Assembly: GCA_023101885.1 (NCBI GenBank)
Contig: JALPQD010000207.1
Location: 2,306,811 to 2,370,810 of the forward strand
DNA: 64,000 bases
DNA from: Typhlomys cinereus
Taxonomy: Eukaryota > Chordata > Mammalia > Rodentia > Platacanthomyidae
Reading direction: 5' to 3'
Below, piece after piece: positions 35,985 to 47,968 of this stretch. The notes beneath the pieces are model-generated. The model did not search any database. It was not told the origin of the DNA and was given only the letters and a program-made list of their open reading frames with translations. The translations under genes and the position numbers were made by a program. Position 1 is the stretch's first letter. Each line of letters opens with the position of its first letter.

Positions 35985-36550
35985 GAGAAGAACATCTTCT
36001 TTTCCCCCTCCCCCATCAACCTTAACCCCAACAACCTCACAGGGAAGTGTGGGGCCTCTTGAGATCTTTTCCCTTACATAGTAAAATGTTGGTGGGTCAG
36101 ATCTTGTGCAGATATTAAGAAAGTACACATAACTTCAGCAAGTTCATAGATATTACAGCCCCGTCATGTCCTGAAGATAATGTCTGTCCCCACCTTTCCC
36201 TCCTTCAGTCTCATATATTCCTACTGACCCCCTTCTGTAATGTTCTTCAGATCTTCAGGTAGAAGGGTGGCTTAGATGTACTGTTTAATACTGAGTAGTC
36301 TGCAGTAACTTATATTCTGTGCTTTGGTCATTTATGATTTTATTTTATTTTCTGTTTTTGTAATTCTATTTTGTAATTCCTTTTGTATTTCCATTACAAA
36401 AGAAACTTCAAGGTTGAATCCTGAGTACTCCTGCAATCTATGGATATTTTATGATGCATGAAAGGAAGGGAGATGGAAAGGAGGGGGGAAAGAGGGAGGT
36501 GGGGATATGTACTCAATGCACTTGTAAAACTAATATACATACATACATAC

Positions 36551-36583
<33 letters not shown>

Positions 36584-37100
36584 AAAGACAGTTTGATGTT
36601 AAGTTTTCATAACTAAACCTTAATAGTTTGTAATGCCCTCCTCAGGGCCTATATCACCCTCTTTCATAGGTTCTTGATGTAGTTTATAGTATGAGGAATG
36701 TGTTCCCTTAAATCAAGTCCGAAAGCAGCTGGTTACCCAGTTGACATTCATACCACTATCACACTGGTGGTTACCTCTTGCCAAAGCAATCATCTTTATG
36801 TCTTGCAGCCTTCACAAATTGATGAGACTGATGTTTTTTTTTCTTTCCTAGAAGTTTGTATAGTACTTTCTAGTGCTATAAGAGCTGGTCTGCAAGGAGG
36901 AAGCTTCTAGATCATGTCCAGTTTTTTGTTTTCTTTACTGTATCCTTTGATCACTGAGCATCTTCAGTAAGATGCTCATTTTTGTCAGTTTCTAGAGGGA
37001 AACTAAGAACACTTGTAAAAACCTATATTACTTTGAGAATCTTTGAGATCTCTTTGACCAACAACTTATTAAGATGTAGCCTTTTAAATCTCACCTTTAT
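35985..37100 (-). mobile_element. Lx-like LINE-1 3' UTR, minus strand, with an internal TA microsatellite
   Basis: Plus-strand motifs typical of reverse rodent Lx 3' UTR: 'cttttccccctcccccatcaacc', 'ttggtgggtcagatcttgtgc', 'cagctggttacccagttgacattcataccac', 'tcacactggtggttacctcttgcc' and 'gacctctttgaccaacaac'-like at about 37045. A (TA)n/(CATA)n run lies at 36535-36585. Diverged and interrupted. Confidence 0.65.
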
Positions 37101-39540
37101 CAAGTAACAATAACAAAATAAAACTTTTAGGAAGTTCATCTCAGGAGGGTTAGCTGAACATCACCCCCTCAAATTAATCCTATCAATATTTTCATAAAAT
37201 TACTACAGAGATGTATATTTAAAGTAGAACCCACAAATGTGGAGGGAAAGCCTGGAGACTGGACGGTAAGTGTTTAGAGGCAGAGTAAAATCTTGCTGAG
37301 GTAAAATGTACAGAACCACATACAAATTAAAACTAAACTGAACATGGAAAAGTCCAAACATTGGTTCCAGTTTCACTGAATTAGGATTTGGATTCTTCCA
37401 GTAATCTTCAAAAGGGAGCTAAAGACAAAAGAAAAAATAAGGAAATTGGGTCAAACCCCTTATAAGGATATAAAGACGCATATATCCTTAATCCCATGGT
37501 TCTCATGTTTTTATCCTGTTTTTATCATTTTAGAAGGCAACACAGGGTCTCTGGCTCTGAGACACACATGGCTCAGGATGGGGCAATAGAAACAGGGATC
37601 TGAATGATGCCCTGGGCTTCATGCCAACACCACTCTAACTTTCTCAGATCATTTTGTATCCCAAGCTTGTTCTATATTTGTTCTTACAGTCAACTTTCTA
37701 GACAAGGGATTTGGAAAGATTTTATTGAGAAATCTGATTAGCCCAAAGGAGGAAGCCCTTAACTTACTGAGCTCAGGGTTTACTGGAGAATAAACTCAAA
37801 TAATTCTGTCCGTGAGCTCAATGTTTCTCATAAGTTCTGTTCCTGAAATCTAAAGGAAACCCCCAACACAATATAGAACACAAAGCAAAATGAAACAGAA
37901 TGCTAACCCACCAAAGAGACAACAAGATAGAGGAGGCATTATTTGTGGAGGATAAAGCCCATCAAAAACATTAGTTGTTTTCAGAGTTTGGAGACTTTCA
38001 GGACCTCTGCAAAACCAGGGCAAAATGTCCAAGAAAAGGCTATACAGAGAATCAATCAAATTCTTGATAATTATATGGTAACACAAATGAAGACTGTAGT
38101 ATGTAGGTTGGAGGTGAGAGAGGAGCCGACTGCTGTTAACCTTATCACTGCACATCTTCCTGCTGAGGACAAGTTTTAGGTGACATACATTTCCTCACTA
38201 TTAAGGTTCTTATTAAAGAACCTTTTCATGTGTTCTATATTGTTAACCTAGGCACTCAATTGATCTTGGCCTGGTCTCTTTTACTTCTGTGGGTCTGTCC
38301 AAGTCCTGGTAGACTTCTGCTCTCTATACACAGCTTCCTGATTAAGTATTTGCAGAAGGGTTCAAATTAGATCCACTGCTGAGACTCTGTATGGTGACCT
38401 AGAAGTAGAAAGCATGGGACTTATAATTTTACTCAGCATTTTCCTCCTGCTTGGACATAACTTGGTCCCAATTCCCTGTGAGACTTCAACTGTACTGCCC
38501 ATGTATCCCAGACTTGACTATTGACATTCTGAGAGATGTCTCCAGGCTACCCAAGAAAACTGAGTCTGACTATAGACCAGAGACTAAGCTCCCATGCTCA
38601 AACATCTTAACCTGTCAGCAGCAAGGCTGTCTTGATCTTACACAGCAAGTGATGAGCTTGCTATTTAGTTTTTCCATTAGGCACTTTTGAGATTAAGAAA
38701 TGTGACTAGCTATTAATAGAACAACAAACTATGTGATTAAAAAAATTGGACAAAATTAGAATATATTTCAATCTTACTGTCAGTACAATCTTTAGTGGAA
38801 AAAAATACTACATATATTTTTACTTAGATTGCCTACTAATGTGCCAATTGTTTAACAAAATGAGAAGCATTAATTAATAAAATGAACAAAGAAAGGAAAA
38901 GAATATTAACTGAAAAAAAGAATATTAACTGGAATACAAACTGGATAAATATCACTGCATTAGGTGATTTATATTTTAGATGATGTTTCTATAAATTCTA
39001 AGAGAATAAATTGAGCATCAATTGAAGCTAATAAAATAACAATGCTCTGTGGTAACAAAGAACAGTATCTTTCATTTACTGCTTTGGGGGGCAACTAGTA
39101 TCCTAAAAATATAAAAATAAAAAATTTTAGATAAAGGAAATCAGCTTAAAATACTAATTTTACAGTGTAACAAGTTGGAGTTATTTGTCAGCCCAATGCC
39201 ATTTAGTCCATGTGTATCATTCTATACTAAATTTATTTCAAATTCAGAGAACCATTCTTTCATTGCATATTAACAGATTGCACTATTAAACTTGCAGAAA
39301 ACATCACATCGCATTAAGAATTCAAGGATTAGTGCATATTATTGTTTTCTTTCTTTCATTGATTCTGAGGTCAAAGAGGTGAGTGGAGTAAGTTTCAAGT
39401 TATATAGTTCATGTCCTAAAGGGTTTTATTATGGGATAATCAATTTATTTTCTTGCATATAAAATTTCTGAAACATAAGATGTGTTTACTTTGCAAAAAT
39501 TAGTCCTTTTGCTTATAGATGTATGTGTATATGTAAGCAC
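37101..39540. other. intron-like DNA, no feature assigned
   Basis: Open frames at 37850-38179 on both strands lack splice signals that would make them exons, and I recognise nothing in them. The region 37500-38650 is somewhat less AT-rich and may be old repeat. Confidence 0.35.
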
Positions 39541-39554
39541 TTTTGTGATTGCTG

Positions 39555-39631
39555 TTTTTAAAGTATTTTTATTTATTTGACAGTGGGAATAGGGAATAGA
39601 GAAGAGAGAAGATAGAAAGAAGGTGGAAGAG

Positions 39632-39694
<63 letters not shown>

Positions 39695-39842
39695 CAGGTG
39701 TATGTGTACCACAGTGCACATGTGGAGATCAGAGGATAACTTTTGGAATTCAGTCCTCAACATGCACCACAAGGTCTCTGGAGCTCAACTGGGGAGGTTT
39801 GTGCATGATTCCCTCAACCACTGAGTCATCTTGCCAGTCCTG
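39555..39842 (-). mobile_element. B3-like SINE with (GA)n tract, minus strand
   Basis: A GA run at about 39637-39690 is followed by 'gtaccacagtgcacatgtggagatcagaggataactttt', 'ccaccaaggtctctgg'-like sequence and 'ccactgagtcatcttgccag'. This is the reverse of a rodent B3-type element. The open frame over it is a shadow. Confidence 0.7.
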
Positions 39843-40420
39843 TGACTTGTAAACTCAGCACGTCTCATTTTTGTGGATTCCTTGCTCCAGTCCCCTAATT
39901 GATGCACAGTCAACATTGCCTAGAACCAAAGACCATCTTTATTCCTTCTGAACTCACCTCTAGCTGATCATCTCTACTCAGCTGCAATGGATAGCTTGCA
40001 TGAATTTCTTTGGAGTCCCTGCCCCTCTGCTCACACTGATGTAATTATTACGCCATCTAATTTCTTCCAGATCAAGTCAGATGCACTTTTGAATCAATAG
40101 CACCTTCCATTGGTACTTGTTTAATCAATGATGACTCTCCCTTCCTTGCATATTTATCATTTCAATACCTTCAAAAATAGCACACTTAGCACCTTCAGAG
40201 CCTTGTTCTTCCTTGCAGAAGAGTCTGCGATGGGAACTGATGGGAAGCATTGAAAGAGACAAAACTTGCACTATGAAATCAGGCATCTTGAATAGGGACA
40301 CCTCCTTATGAAGTGTTCTCTTCTTACTAGTTAGCATTTCTGCCCCACATCTGTGATAGTTTAAGTTGCAGCATGCCTGACTTTAATACATTAACATACC
40401 CTATTCCTTTCTTCTTCTAG
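39843..40420. other. 3' end of intron A-B
   Basis: No repeat recognised. The last bases form a strong pyrimidine tract and acceptor (ctattcctttcttcttctag) ending at 40420. Confidence 0.6.
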
Positions 40421-40624
40421 GGTGTCGGCATCCCTCACAAGCCTGTTTCTCTCCATCCTTTATATCAGACTAAGCTCCATCCACCTGCTAAGTCCCTTCT
40501 GCATCCACTGACCCTTGCACATGCTGACTGTCTTATCCCTGGACCCTTCAGTCATTTGTCCTTCTCACTGAGAGATGAACAGAAGAATTGTCCTACTCTC
40601 CTTAGTCAGAACATATGCAATAAG
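40421..40624 (+). CDS. exon B of the unidentified gene (68 codons)
   Basis: The acceptor is excellent (long pyrimidine tract, ctag|GG), and the donor is good (AATAAG|GTGAGA at 40625). The exon is 204 bases, open in one frame, and phase 0 at both ends, so it joins exon A (..FSDQ) without a frame change. It begins GVGIPHKPVSLHPLYQTK, is rich in Pro, His, Leu and Ser (PPAKSLLHPLTLAHADC, PGPFSHLSFSL) and ends SQNICNK. No domain, signal peptide or membrane segment is visible, and it looks like a disordered linker. The segment feels familiar as part of a conserved vertebrate protein, but I cannot name it and give no symbol. No longer coding frame or repeat overlaps it. Confidence 0.82.
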
Positions 40625-41811
40625 GTGAGAATTCTTTGCCCAAATGAGACTTTTCTGTACTATGAAACCTCACAGTGTTTAAAAACTTACATGTGATAGA
40701 AACTTCTATATAAAAACTTCTAGATGTTTACATAGTTAAATTTAAATGTACTGGGAATATTGTATATATAGAACAAAGATCATTATTTTATAAGCAGGTA
40801 GTAACTGACTTTGAGAAATAATAGACAGGTACTTTTCATTTTAAGTAACTTCTTGATGCTTCTTCTACAATGTTCATGAAGTGCCCCAATGTGGAAATCT
40901 CAAGAAAATTTCTAAAACTTTACCAGTATTAATTTATGCTCCATTCTTCTTAGTACAATTATCTTAAATACCTTAATTAAATACAGAGTTTTAAGGAGTA
41001 GTATATATGTGTGAGAAAGAGAGAGACAGAGAGAGATAGAGAGAAAGACAGAGAGAGACACAGAGAGAGAACAGAGTGGGCAAAGAAATACTTAAATTAC
41101 TGAAAATATTTGTAAAATAACAATATTATTTTATTTTAAAATGTGTTCATCTACCTTATTGTATGAAGCAATCATACAATCATACAATACCCAGTCTAGA
41201 TGTAAATGATTGTATATTACATATGCCATATTTATGATATATTTATGGCTTACTTTAGAAAGCATTTGTGTTTACTACTAGTAGCAAGAGCAATACCATG
41301 TGGCAGCATATGTATAAATAAGTGCCCTAAGACCCTAAAATATCCCCTACAAAAATTCCAGATCAAATCAGATGCATGTTTGAATTAATTGCTTCCACTA
41401 CTTCATGTTTTATCAATGAAGATTTGTAGAAAATTCAGAGAAGACTATGAAAAAGAACTCCTCATTCTCCCCAATAAATGGTTCTCCATCTTTTCCCTCT
41501 TTCCTTTCATAATGCAATTTCAGATATTTTGTTTCAAAGTTATCTATAATTTTACCCCACAGTACAGCTCTTTAACCCATTCTTGAAAGTTCCTGGCTTA
41601 CTTCTGCCATTTTGCTGAAATTGCTTAGACAGAATGAATTGCTTGTCAGCAAATTACACAAAAGTACCCCAGGACTTTGTGTCTCCCTCCTCACTGGCTA
41701 TCCAGTTATTTCCTTTCTCTGGTGCTGTGCATATTCCAAGCCAGGACTGTGTCTTCTTGTCACTGTTGAATATGCCGTATCTACCTCTTCTTTGTACTTT
41801 TTATCCCCCCT
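40625..41811. other. start of intron B-C with a GA-rich patch
   Basis: Interrupted GA repeats lie at about 41012-41068. Otherwise AT-rich with small non-coding open frames. Confidence 0.45.
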
Positions 41812-42005
41812 TGGAACTGGGACTTGAACCCAGGTCTTGTGTAGGCTTGCCAACTACTCTAGAATGGAGCTACACCTCCAGCTCATTTTTCACTTTGAGA
41901 GAGACTCGTGTTATGTTCCTCAAACTGTCCTTGAACTTTTGGGTCCTCCTGCTTCTACCTTCTGAGTATCTGAGACTATAACCAGCGCACATTGCACACC
42001 ACAAC
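41812..42005 (-). mobile_element. ID and B1 SINE pieces, minus strand
   Basis: The ID reverse 'gggacttgaacccaggtcttgtgtaggc' and 'tggagctacacctccagc' is followed by a B1-like reverse segment (tccttgaacttttgggtcctcctgcttctaccttctgagtatctgagactataac). The fused order fits a B4-related element, although the parts occur in the opposite arrangement to 51955-52165. Confidence 0.65.
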
Positions 42006-43589
42006 ACTTGGATAGCTTCTTTCTAGTTGCTGTGCTCTAGGTATCTGACTACACACAGGCCTCAGATATATTTAGGGCTGGTAAGTTTCAAACCCACATT
42101 TCCATTTGACTTTTCCAGTGAGATCCCATTTCTTTTATCTCTAGATGCTCACCCATCATCTTACTTGGAAATGTCACCTTGCATTTTTATCTGGTACTAC
42201 TTTATACTGATTTCCTTTCTTCTACCATTAACACCACAGTTCTGATTTCTTAGACGCAAAGCCAGGCTCACCTGTCATAATTCTTTCTCTTTCTGCATTG
42301 CAATTGTAGTTAGTCGTTCCCCAGGACTGCCACATTATTTCAGGTATTCCCCATTGCTGCCCTACTTTGCTGAGGATGATGCTTTTCTTCCTTCAGGCAT
42401 GCCTTGAGCATTCCTACCATTCCAATTTCTCATGTAAAATGTTCTCATATAAAATGCTATCATTTTCCTCATAGGCACATGAACCATTTTTGGATGCTGG
42501 GACTTTGTCAATTTATCCTCTTTCCCAGTTCAAGTTTCCTTATGCAACATTCAAAGTGAGCTTTTGTTTTTCCTTTTAATCTTTATATGCTTCGACTGTA
42601 CCAAAGCAGCCCATGGCAGGTATAGATTCTCATGTATATGTTTGTGTTTATTTTTTTCTGTGTCTATCTAGAAGGTGACATACTTATCATGATACTCTCC
42701 ATATAAGAGGCATGCCAATAAATATATTAAAAATGGGCAAATCTGAAAACGTTCCAGCTTCTTAATTTGAACCCTGTGTGCTAGAATAACCACCATTATT
42801 TCTATTTTTAACAAATCTGAATTGATTTACAGGTTCATCATTAGTTATTAGTTATTAGAATAATCTCAGGAAGCTGAAGATAACCCTTGCTAATCATCAG
42901 CTTCAGCTTCAGGAATGCTTTTGTATGGGAACATGACCAAGCAGACACGCGAAGGTTGTGGCCATCTGATCCTCTTTTGCTGTACATAGATTCTGGCAGC
43001 TGCTGAGAGATCCCTGTTTCTATCTGGGGTCTGACCAAAAGTCACATGGCACAGTGTTGTGCCTGCCTTTGTTCATCTGCAAAACTCACAAGGCTCCCTG
43101 TCCCCTACTTCTGTGCCCCTCCAGCACACAGATGCCTGCCTTCTGGAAACAAATGAACTCTAAGTTTACCTCAGAGTCAGAACTATCCTAAGTAACCAAG
43201 GCGTGCATGTCTCCAGCTGAAGTTGAACAAGACAACACTCTCCTTACTTGACTCTCTTAGTCTGTGAGTGATTGCCTTTTTTAGAGATCTATCTGGCATG
43301 GTATTTTCTTAAACAATTTAGTGTGTTTAACTTACAATTTTGCTGTTTAAAATGATCCTAAATCTGGCATGGAAGTGATGTCTACAGTTCTTACACAGAA
43401 GGAGACTGTGATGTATCTTACAGACAAAATAACTTATTTAAAGTTTTCTTTTGACATGAATTTACAGTAACACTATTCATAGTCAGTGAGTCATCAATAT
43501 GTAGAGTATATATATTTGGAAACAGAAACACATATAAAAGAAGTTACTCATTGACTGGTTGGTGAAAATATTAGGTTCCTCTGAGAAGT
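42006..43589. other. intron-like DNA, no feature seen
   Basis: AT-rich to mixed composition. No exon with splice support and no repeat that I can name. Confidence 0.4.
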
Positions 43590-43950
43590 TGCCTTGTGTT
43601 TATTTCTCTCCTCCAGCAGCTTCTACAGTATTCCTTGGTACTGTGTAAGATATCCAGCAAGGGGGAAGTTCTCAGTTGCAGTTGATATATTTGGCCCATG
43701 TTCTATGATCCATTTGTGTTGTATCTTTAGTAATAAGGTCTTTCTCAGTTTTTGGAGAGCAACCAAGAGCAATGGCAAAAGCCTATAATGTTTGGGAACT
43801 TTTAAGACCTCTCTGACCAACATTTTATCAGGAACTGCCACATTCCCGTTACTTCTAGTATGATTTTGTCCCTGGGTTCTAAGTGGATCAGCTCAAGGCT
43901 TTTTTCCCCTTCTTCCTCACTCTGTGCTCCTCTGCATAGAGACTGCTCAT
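43590..43950 (-). mobile_element. Lx-like LINE-1 3' UTR piece, minus strand
   Basis: The order 'agcaaccaagagcaatggcaaaagcctataatg', 'gacctctctgaccaacattttatcagg' and 'aactgccacattcccg' parallels 45560-45745 (caaggatcaatggcaacaggctatattg, cctccctgagcaacattttcttgag). The two are related copies of one 3' UTR family, interrupted by the SINE that follows. Confidence 0.7.
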
Positions 43951-43966
43951 TCTTGTTTCTTTCTTT

Positions 43967-44009
43967 TTTTTTTTAATTTTTTTTATTTATTCAATTGTGC
44001 ATGTGTGCG

Positions 44010-44061
<52 letters not shown>

Positions 44062-44269
44062 ACCACGGGCGAATTCCGGAACCACATGGACGCCTCCACC
44101 TCCTCCTGTTTTACTCTGTCCGGGGATTCACAGGCTCGGCCCTACCAGGACCAGAAACGCAGGCCGCCCCTGCTTCCGCCCGGCGTCTATACGTGGGGTC
44201 TAGGATCCGAACTCAGGACCTTCTGCCTGCAAGGCAGAGGCTTAACCCCTGAGGCACCTCTCCAGCCTC
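43967..44269 (-). mobile_element. youngest-looking copy of the microsatellite-tailed SINE
   Basis: An exact 16-base target duplication (tcttgtttctttcttt) lies at 43951-43966 and 44270-44285. The GT tail is at about 44012-44058. The body keeps many CpG dinucleotides (for example 'ccacgggcgaattccgg', 'ccgcccggcgtctatacg') that are TG or CA in the other copies, which suggests recent insertion. The head in reverse reads 'ccctgaggcacctctccagcc'. Two open frames are shadows. Confidence 0.93.
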
Positions 44270-44285
44270 TCTTGTTTCTTTCTTT

Positions 44286-45049
44286 AAAATACTTTTTATG
44301 ACGTATTACTAGCATAGGATGTTCCTTTGAGGTTACTTCCCACGATCTTTGAGTTTTTCTGTAAGTCCCCAGATCCCTCCTATCTTCTTAAATTAACCTG
44401 AAGTTCCCATTCCTCTGGCCCACTTTAAACATTCCCATTTAATCACTTGCCTGCATCATTTTATCTTTCTTATCCCAACTACACTTTCTTTCTTTTATTC
44501 AGCACAAAAGTGAGTCTGTATAGACAGGAAGTTATCTGTCATTGCCTCCCTTGAGTCTCTGCTTTGCTGATTTGCAACAGAAAGTAACCAGAAGCACAGA
44601 GCCAAGCTATGTCTGCAGTCAGAATGGCTCTTCTGATCCCCTGGCAGGGTGAAAGCTAGGATTTCCTGAGCAAAAAGGTGCTGTTTACTGTGAAAACTTG
44701 AAAAGTTTTACAAGATAGAATTGGATCTTTATAGATGGAGCGACAGCTTTGAAGCCCCAGGAGAAAATTCACAGCCATCTCTTTCAGTTTTCAAAACATC
44801 CATTATGTGGATGTCTCGTTTGTGGCCAAGCACCCATTTTATTTTGCTGTTAATTTTCTAAAAATGCATCAACGTGTGCCTTATTTATAAACATACACCA
44901 TTTTACTCTGAGTCTGCTCATGCAAGACATAAACAGGAAGAAATTTCTGTGCTCATATTTTTTCCCACCACTACTAATATATATTAATGCAAGAAGTTGC
45001 TCTGGCTTACCTTAGAACTTTGATTACATTTTTTACTGTTTAAATATAT
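44286..45049. other. LINE-1-like remnant then unclassified DNA
   Basis: 44286-44485 resembles further reverse LINE-1 UTR (pyrimidine-rich, 'cccagatccctcctatcttc'), but weakly. The rest to 45049 has no recognised feature. Confidence 0.4.
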
Positions 45050-45745
45050 TTTGATAATTTCAAACGTGCATATTCTCAGCACTCTGATGACTTGTGAGTT
45101 TGTGCATCAGCCACTGACCACTGCAGAAAGATCTGTCATCATGCGGCAGGCAGCACTAATCTATGAATGCGAATGCAATGCAAATATTTAGAAGTCAGTT
45201 TGACAGACTGCTCACTTAGCCAAGCAACAGTAGTATGTTCTCCAGCAAGACCTATGACTTCTCCACTCAAAGGTTTGTGCCTAGGTTTACAGCACCAGAC
45301 ATAGGTTCCCTTCTGTGGCATGGGCCTCAATGCAATCAGAGAGGTTGGTCAGCCCCACAGTTGTCACGCCACTATTGCACCAGTGGGCACATCTTGCCTG
45401 GCAGGTTGGTACTACAACATGCAAGGGTCACTGCTGGGTGAAATTGTTGATTGCTTTTCTTACTCAGCAGCCTGCTAGTGCCTTTGCCACCATGAGAGCC
45501 AGGAGCAGGGAGGACACCTCAGCTCAGTTCCAACTGGAGTTCTCTTTTATCCTGCGCCCAGAGAGTGAGCTCTCTGCAGCCAGAGGGTCTCGCATCTAGT
45601 CCTTATGATTAACAAGGATCAATGGCAACAGGCTATATTGTTTCGTGACCTTCGTGGCCTCCCTGAGCAACATTTTCTTGAGAGAAATCCCATATTGTGG
45701 CACTAGGATTTTTTGCTTAGTGACCTATAGATTTCTGGAGGGTGC
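45050..45745 (-). mobile_element. Lx-like LINE-1 3' UTR, minus strand
   Basis: Plus-strand motifs run in the order known for reverse rodent Lx UTRs: 'cagcactctgatgacttgtgag', 'gaagatctgtcatc'-like, 'atatttagaagtcagtttgac', 'caagcaacagtagtatgttctcc', 'gccactattgcaccagtgggcacatcttgcctggcaggttggta' and 'cagcagcctgctagtgcc'. Open frames here are shadows. Confidence 0.75.
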
Positions 45746-45774
45746 CTCTAGACAAACATGTTTATGATTTATAT

Positions 45775-46079
45775 ATTTTTGTTTTGCTTTGTGTGTGTGT
45801 GGAGGGTGTATATATCCGTGTTGTGTGTGTTACCAGACAGCACTTGAGTACATGTACCAATAGAGACCCAAAGGCCACATCACCACATCACTACGAGTCA
45901 CCCTGGATTGGTCCACTTCCTTATTGCTTTACTCTGGGGGTTATCTGGGGGTTACCTAGGCTCTGCCCTCCAGCCACCAACATTTCTGTTGGCATTTTTA
46001 CGTGGGAGCTGGGATCCAAATCCAGGGCCTCCAGCTTGTAGGGTAGAGGCTTTAACCCCCGAGCCATCTCTCCAACCCC
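45775..46079 (-). mobile_element. microsatellite-tailed SINE, minus strand
   Basis: It has a short GT run at 45791-45801, a body containing 'ctggattggtccacttccttattgctttactctgggggttatc', and a head in reverse as 'cgagccatctctccaacccc'. It lies between two pieces of Lx-like LINE-1 and probably inserted into them. The target duplication is not clear. Confidence 0.75.
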
Positions 46080-46084
46080 ACATA

Positions 46085-46445
46085 AATTATATTTTAATAG
46101 ATATAAATTGATAGGTTTCCACAGTGATTTTTTTCATACATCTTTAGCCTTGGGTGTCTTTCTGATATTCTCTCCTCTTCCCTATCACCTGTCCCTGTTC
46201 CCATCCCCTCTTAAACCTTTCTCTCGCTACATCCCTCATGCTCAGTCTTACTTTCTTATCCCATGTGTTCTACTGCCCTCTCCATCCCCAACACTTTCAG
46301 TTTGAATATCTCAGTGCTGATCACTGGAGTAGCCTGTTTGTAATAAAAAAAATTCCTCCCTTTATAGTTTTCATCTCAAGACCAGAGAGAATTCATCCCT
46401 CCATTTCTCTCTGCCAAGAACCCCTCATATCCCTGACCACAACCC
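46085..46445 (-). mobile_element. Lx-like LINE-1 3' UTR continuation, minus strand
   Basis: Pyrimidine-rich plus strand with 'tgataggtttccacagtgatttttttcatac' and 'cctcttccctatcacctgtccctgttcccatcccc', typical of the reverse polypurine portion of older rodent LINE-1 UTRs. Confidence 0.6.
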
Positions 46446-46859
46446 CCCCCCTCAGTTCAAATTGCTGTCACTGTTGCTAAAGGCTCGACTAAGACCTTAA
46501 GTTCTCTCCAATGGACAGGAAAATATTTACTTCTATGTAGATGACCTTGTGTCTTAATCGACAGGGGACATTCAAAAACATACATAAACTGATTATGTGC
46601 TTTTGTTCTGAAATTTTATTTTTAAAAATAGTTTTTGAAAAGAAATATTTTATGTTTATTTCTAGAACGAATCATTTCAATCAGTAGATATCTATGTTAA
46701 GAGTTGTAATATTAATTATTTGATATCCACTTTCATTGTGGAATATTCTGATTGGTTGGTAGCTATAAGCCATTTTGCCTTAGTGAAGTGCAAATAAGAC
46801 TCATCTGCAAGATCCTGAGGATATCAGCAGTGAATTTCTCTTGTTGAATCAGTAAGTTT
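46446..46859. other. unclassified DNA
   Basis: AT-rich, with no feature recognised. Confidence 0.4.
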
Positions 46860-47130
46860 TATGCCTCTTTTTGTTGCTGGTGATTTTATTCTTTGTCATT
46901 TTCATACATGGATATAATGAAGTTATATCATATTTCACTCTTTATTACCATATCCTTCTCCCTTATAATCTTCCTTCTTCCTGGCCAGTCTTTCTCCTAT
47001 TGTCATGTTGTTTTTGCAAGTGTGGACCAGTGAGTTTCATTCACGTGCCTGTACTGGGCTGTCACTATACACATTTTATGCTTATATTGAAAAAAAATGT
47101 CTCCACACATTGGCAAAATAAAATAAAATT
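46860..47130 (-). mobile_element. LINE-1 3' UTR fragment, minus strand
   Basis: 'cattttcatacatggatataatgaagttatatcatatttcac' followed by a pyrimidine-rich tract and 'gtggaccagtgagtttcattcac' matches the reverse 3' UTR layout of old rodent LINE-1. Diverged. Confidence 0.55.
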
Positions 47131-47655
47131 TTCAGATCATTGCTAGGCCCAGGTGATAAATAGATGGAAGTAAAAGTTGCACATTCTAACTTTAGAACTA
47201 AAGGAACAGAACATACTTTCATCATCTGGTTTAGTTAATAAAATCTTGGCTCTGGAGTAACAACCCAGTCCATCAATGTAACTGGAGGACTCTTATTCAA
47301 GTACCAGTCCCCTTACTTGTATCTATCCATCTGTGTGTCCCTAGTGCACTATCCTGATTATTTGAGTTGTCTTTTGGCTTGTGCCCTTTCAATTATGCCT
47401 TAGCATTTTTTTTTGTGTGTGTGCACATAATCCAATTGATATGAGATTGGTTGTGCTGTTGTATTCTTTTCTGGGGTTTCTGTTTCTTTGGCTGTAATTG
47501 TAGAGCAAAGAATTGTTTTTAAAACCACTTTGACTTGCACACTAGAATGATCAGGTTGTGTCAGTGTCACTGGACATTTTAGAGAAATGAAAATTCCTGA
47601 TCCTCCTTAGAACTCTTACAAGTGAATTATAATATTCATTTTTTAGGTATTTTAT
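47131..47655. other. intron-like DNA, no feature seen
   Basis: No recognised gene or repeat. Confidence 0.45.
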
Positions 47656-47672
47656 AGAGTTAAACCTTTTAG

Positions 47673-47674
47673 TA

Positions 47675-47722
<48 letters not shown>

Positions 47723-47950
47723 TGTGTGTGTGTGTGGTACTAATAGGAGGAGGAACTTGAGTGTGCGTGCCTGTGGAAGCCCAAGGGTAACATCAGGAAT
47801 CATCCTACATTACTCTACCTCCTTACTGCTTTGCTCTGAGGTCCCCAAGGCTCTGCCTTCTAGGGCTAGAATTACGGGTCACAGTCATAAACTCAGGCCT
47901 TTTTTCTTGTGAGGCAAAGGCTTTAACCACTGAGTCATCTCCCCAGCCCC
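47673..47950 (-). mobile_element. microsatellite-tailed SINE, minus strand
   Basis: A GT run lies at about 47677-47737, the body contains 'cctgtggaagcccaagggtaac', and the head in reverse is 'ccactgagtcatctccccagcccc'. Imperfect flanking repeats occur at 47656-47672 (agagttaaaccttttag) and 47951-47968 (agagttcaaactttttag). Confidence 0.85.
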
Positions 47951-47968
47951 AGAGTTCAAACTTTTTAG

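Noticed and set aside
37850..38179. Overlapping open frames of 101 and 78 codons
   Set aside because: No splice sites in matching phase, no recognised motif; treated as chance.
43924..44301. Open frame of 125 codons with Cys-Val repeats
   Set aside because: It is the GT tail and body of the SINE at 43967-44269.
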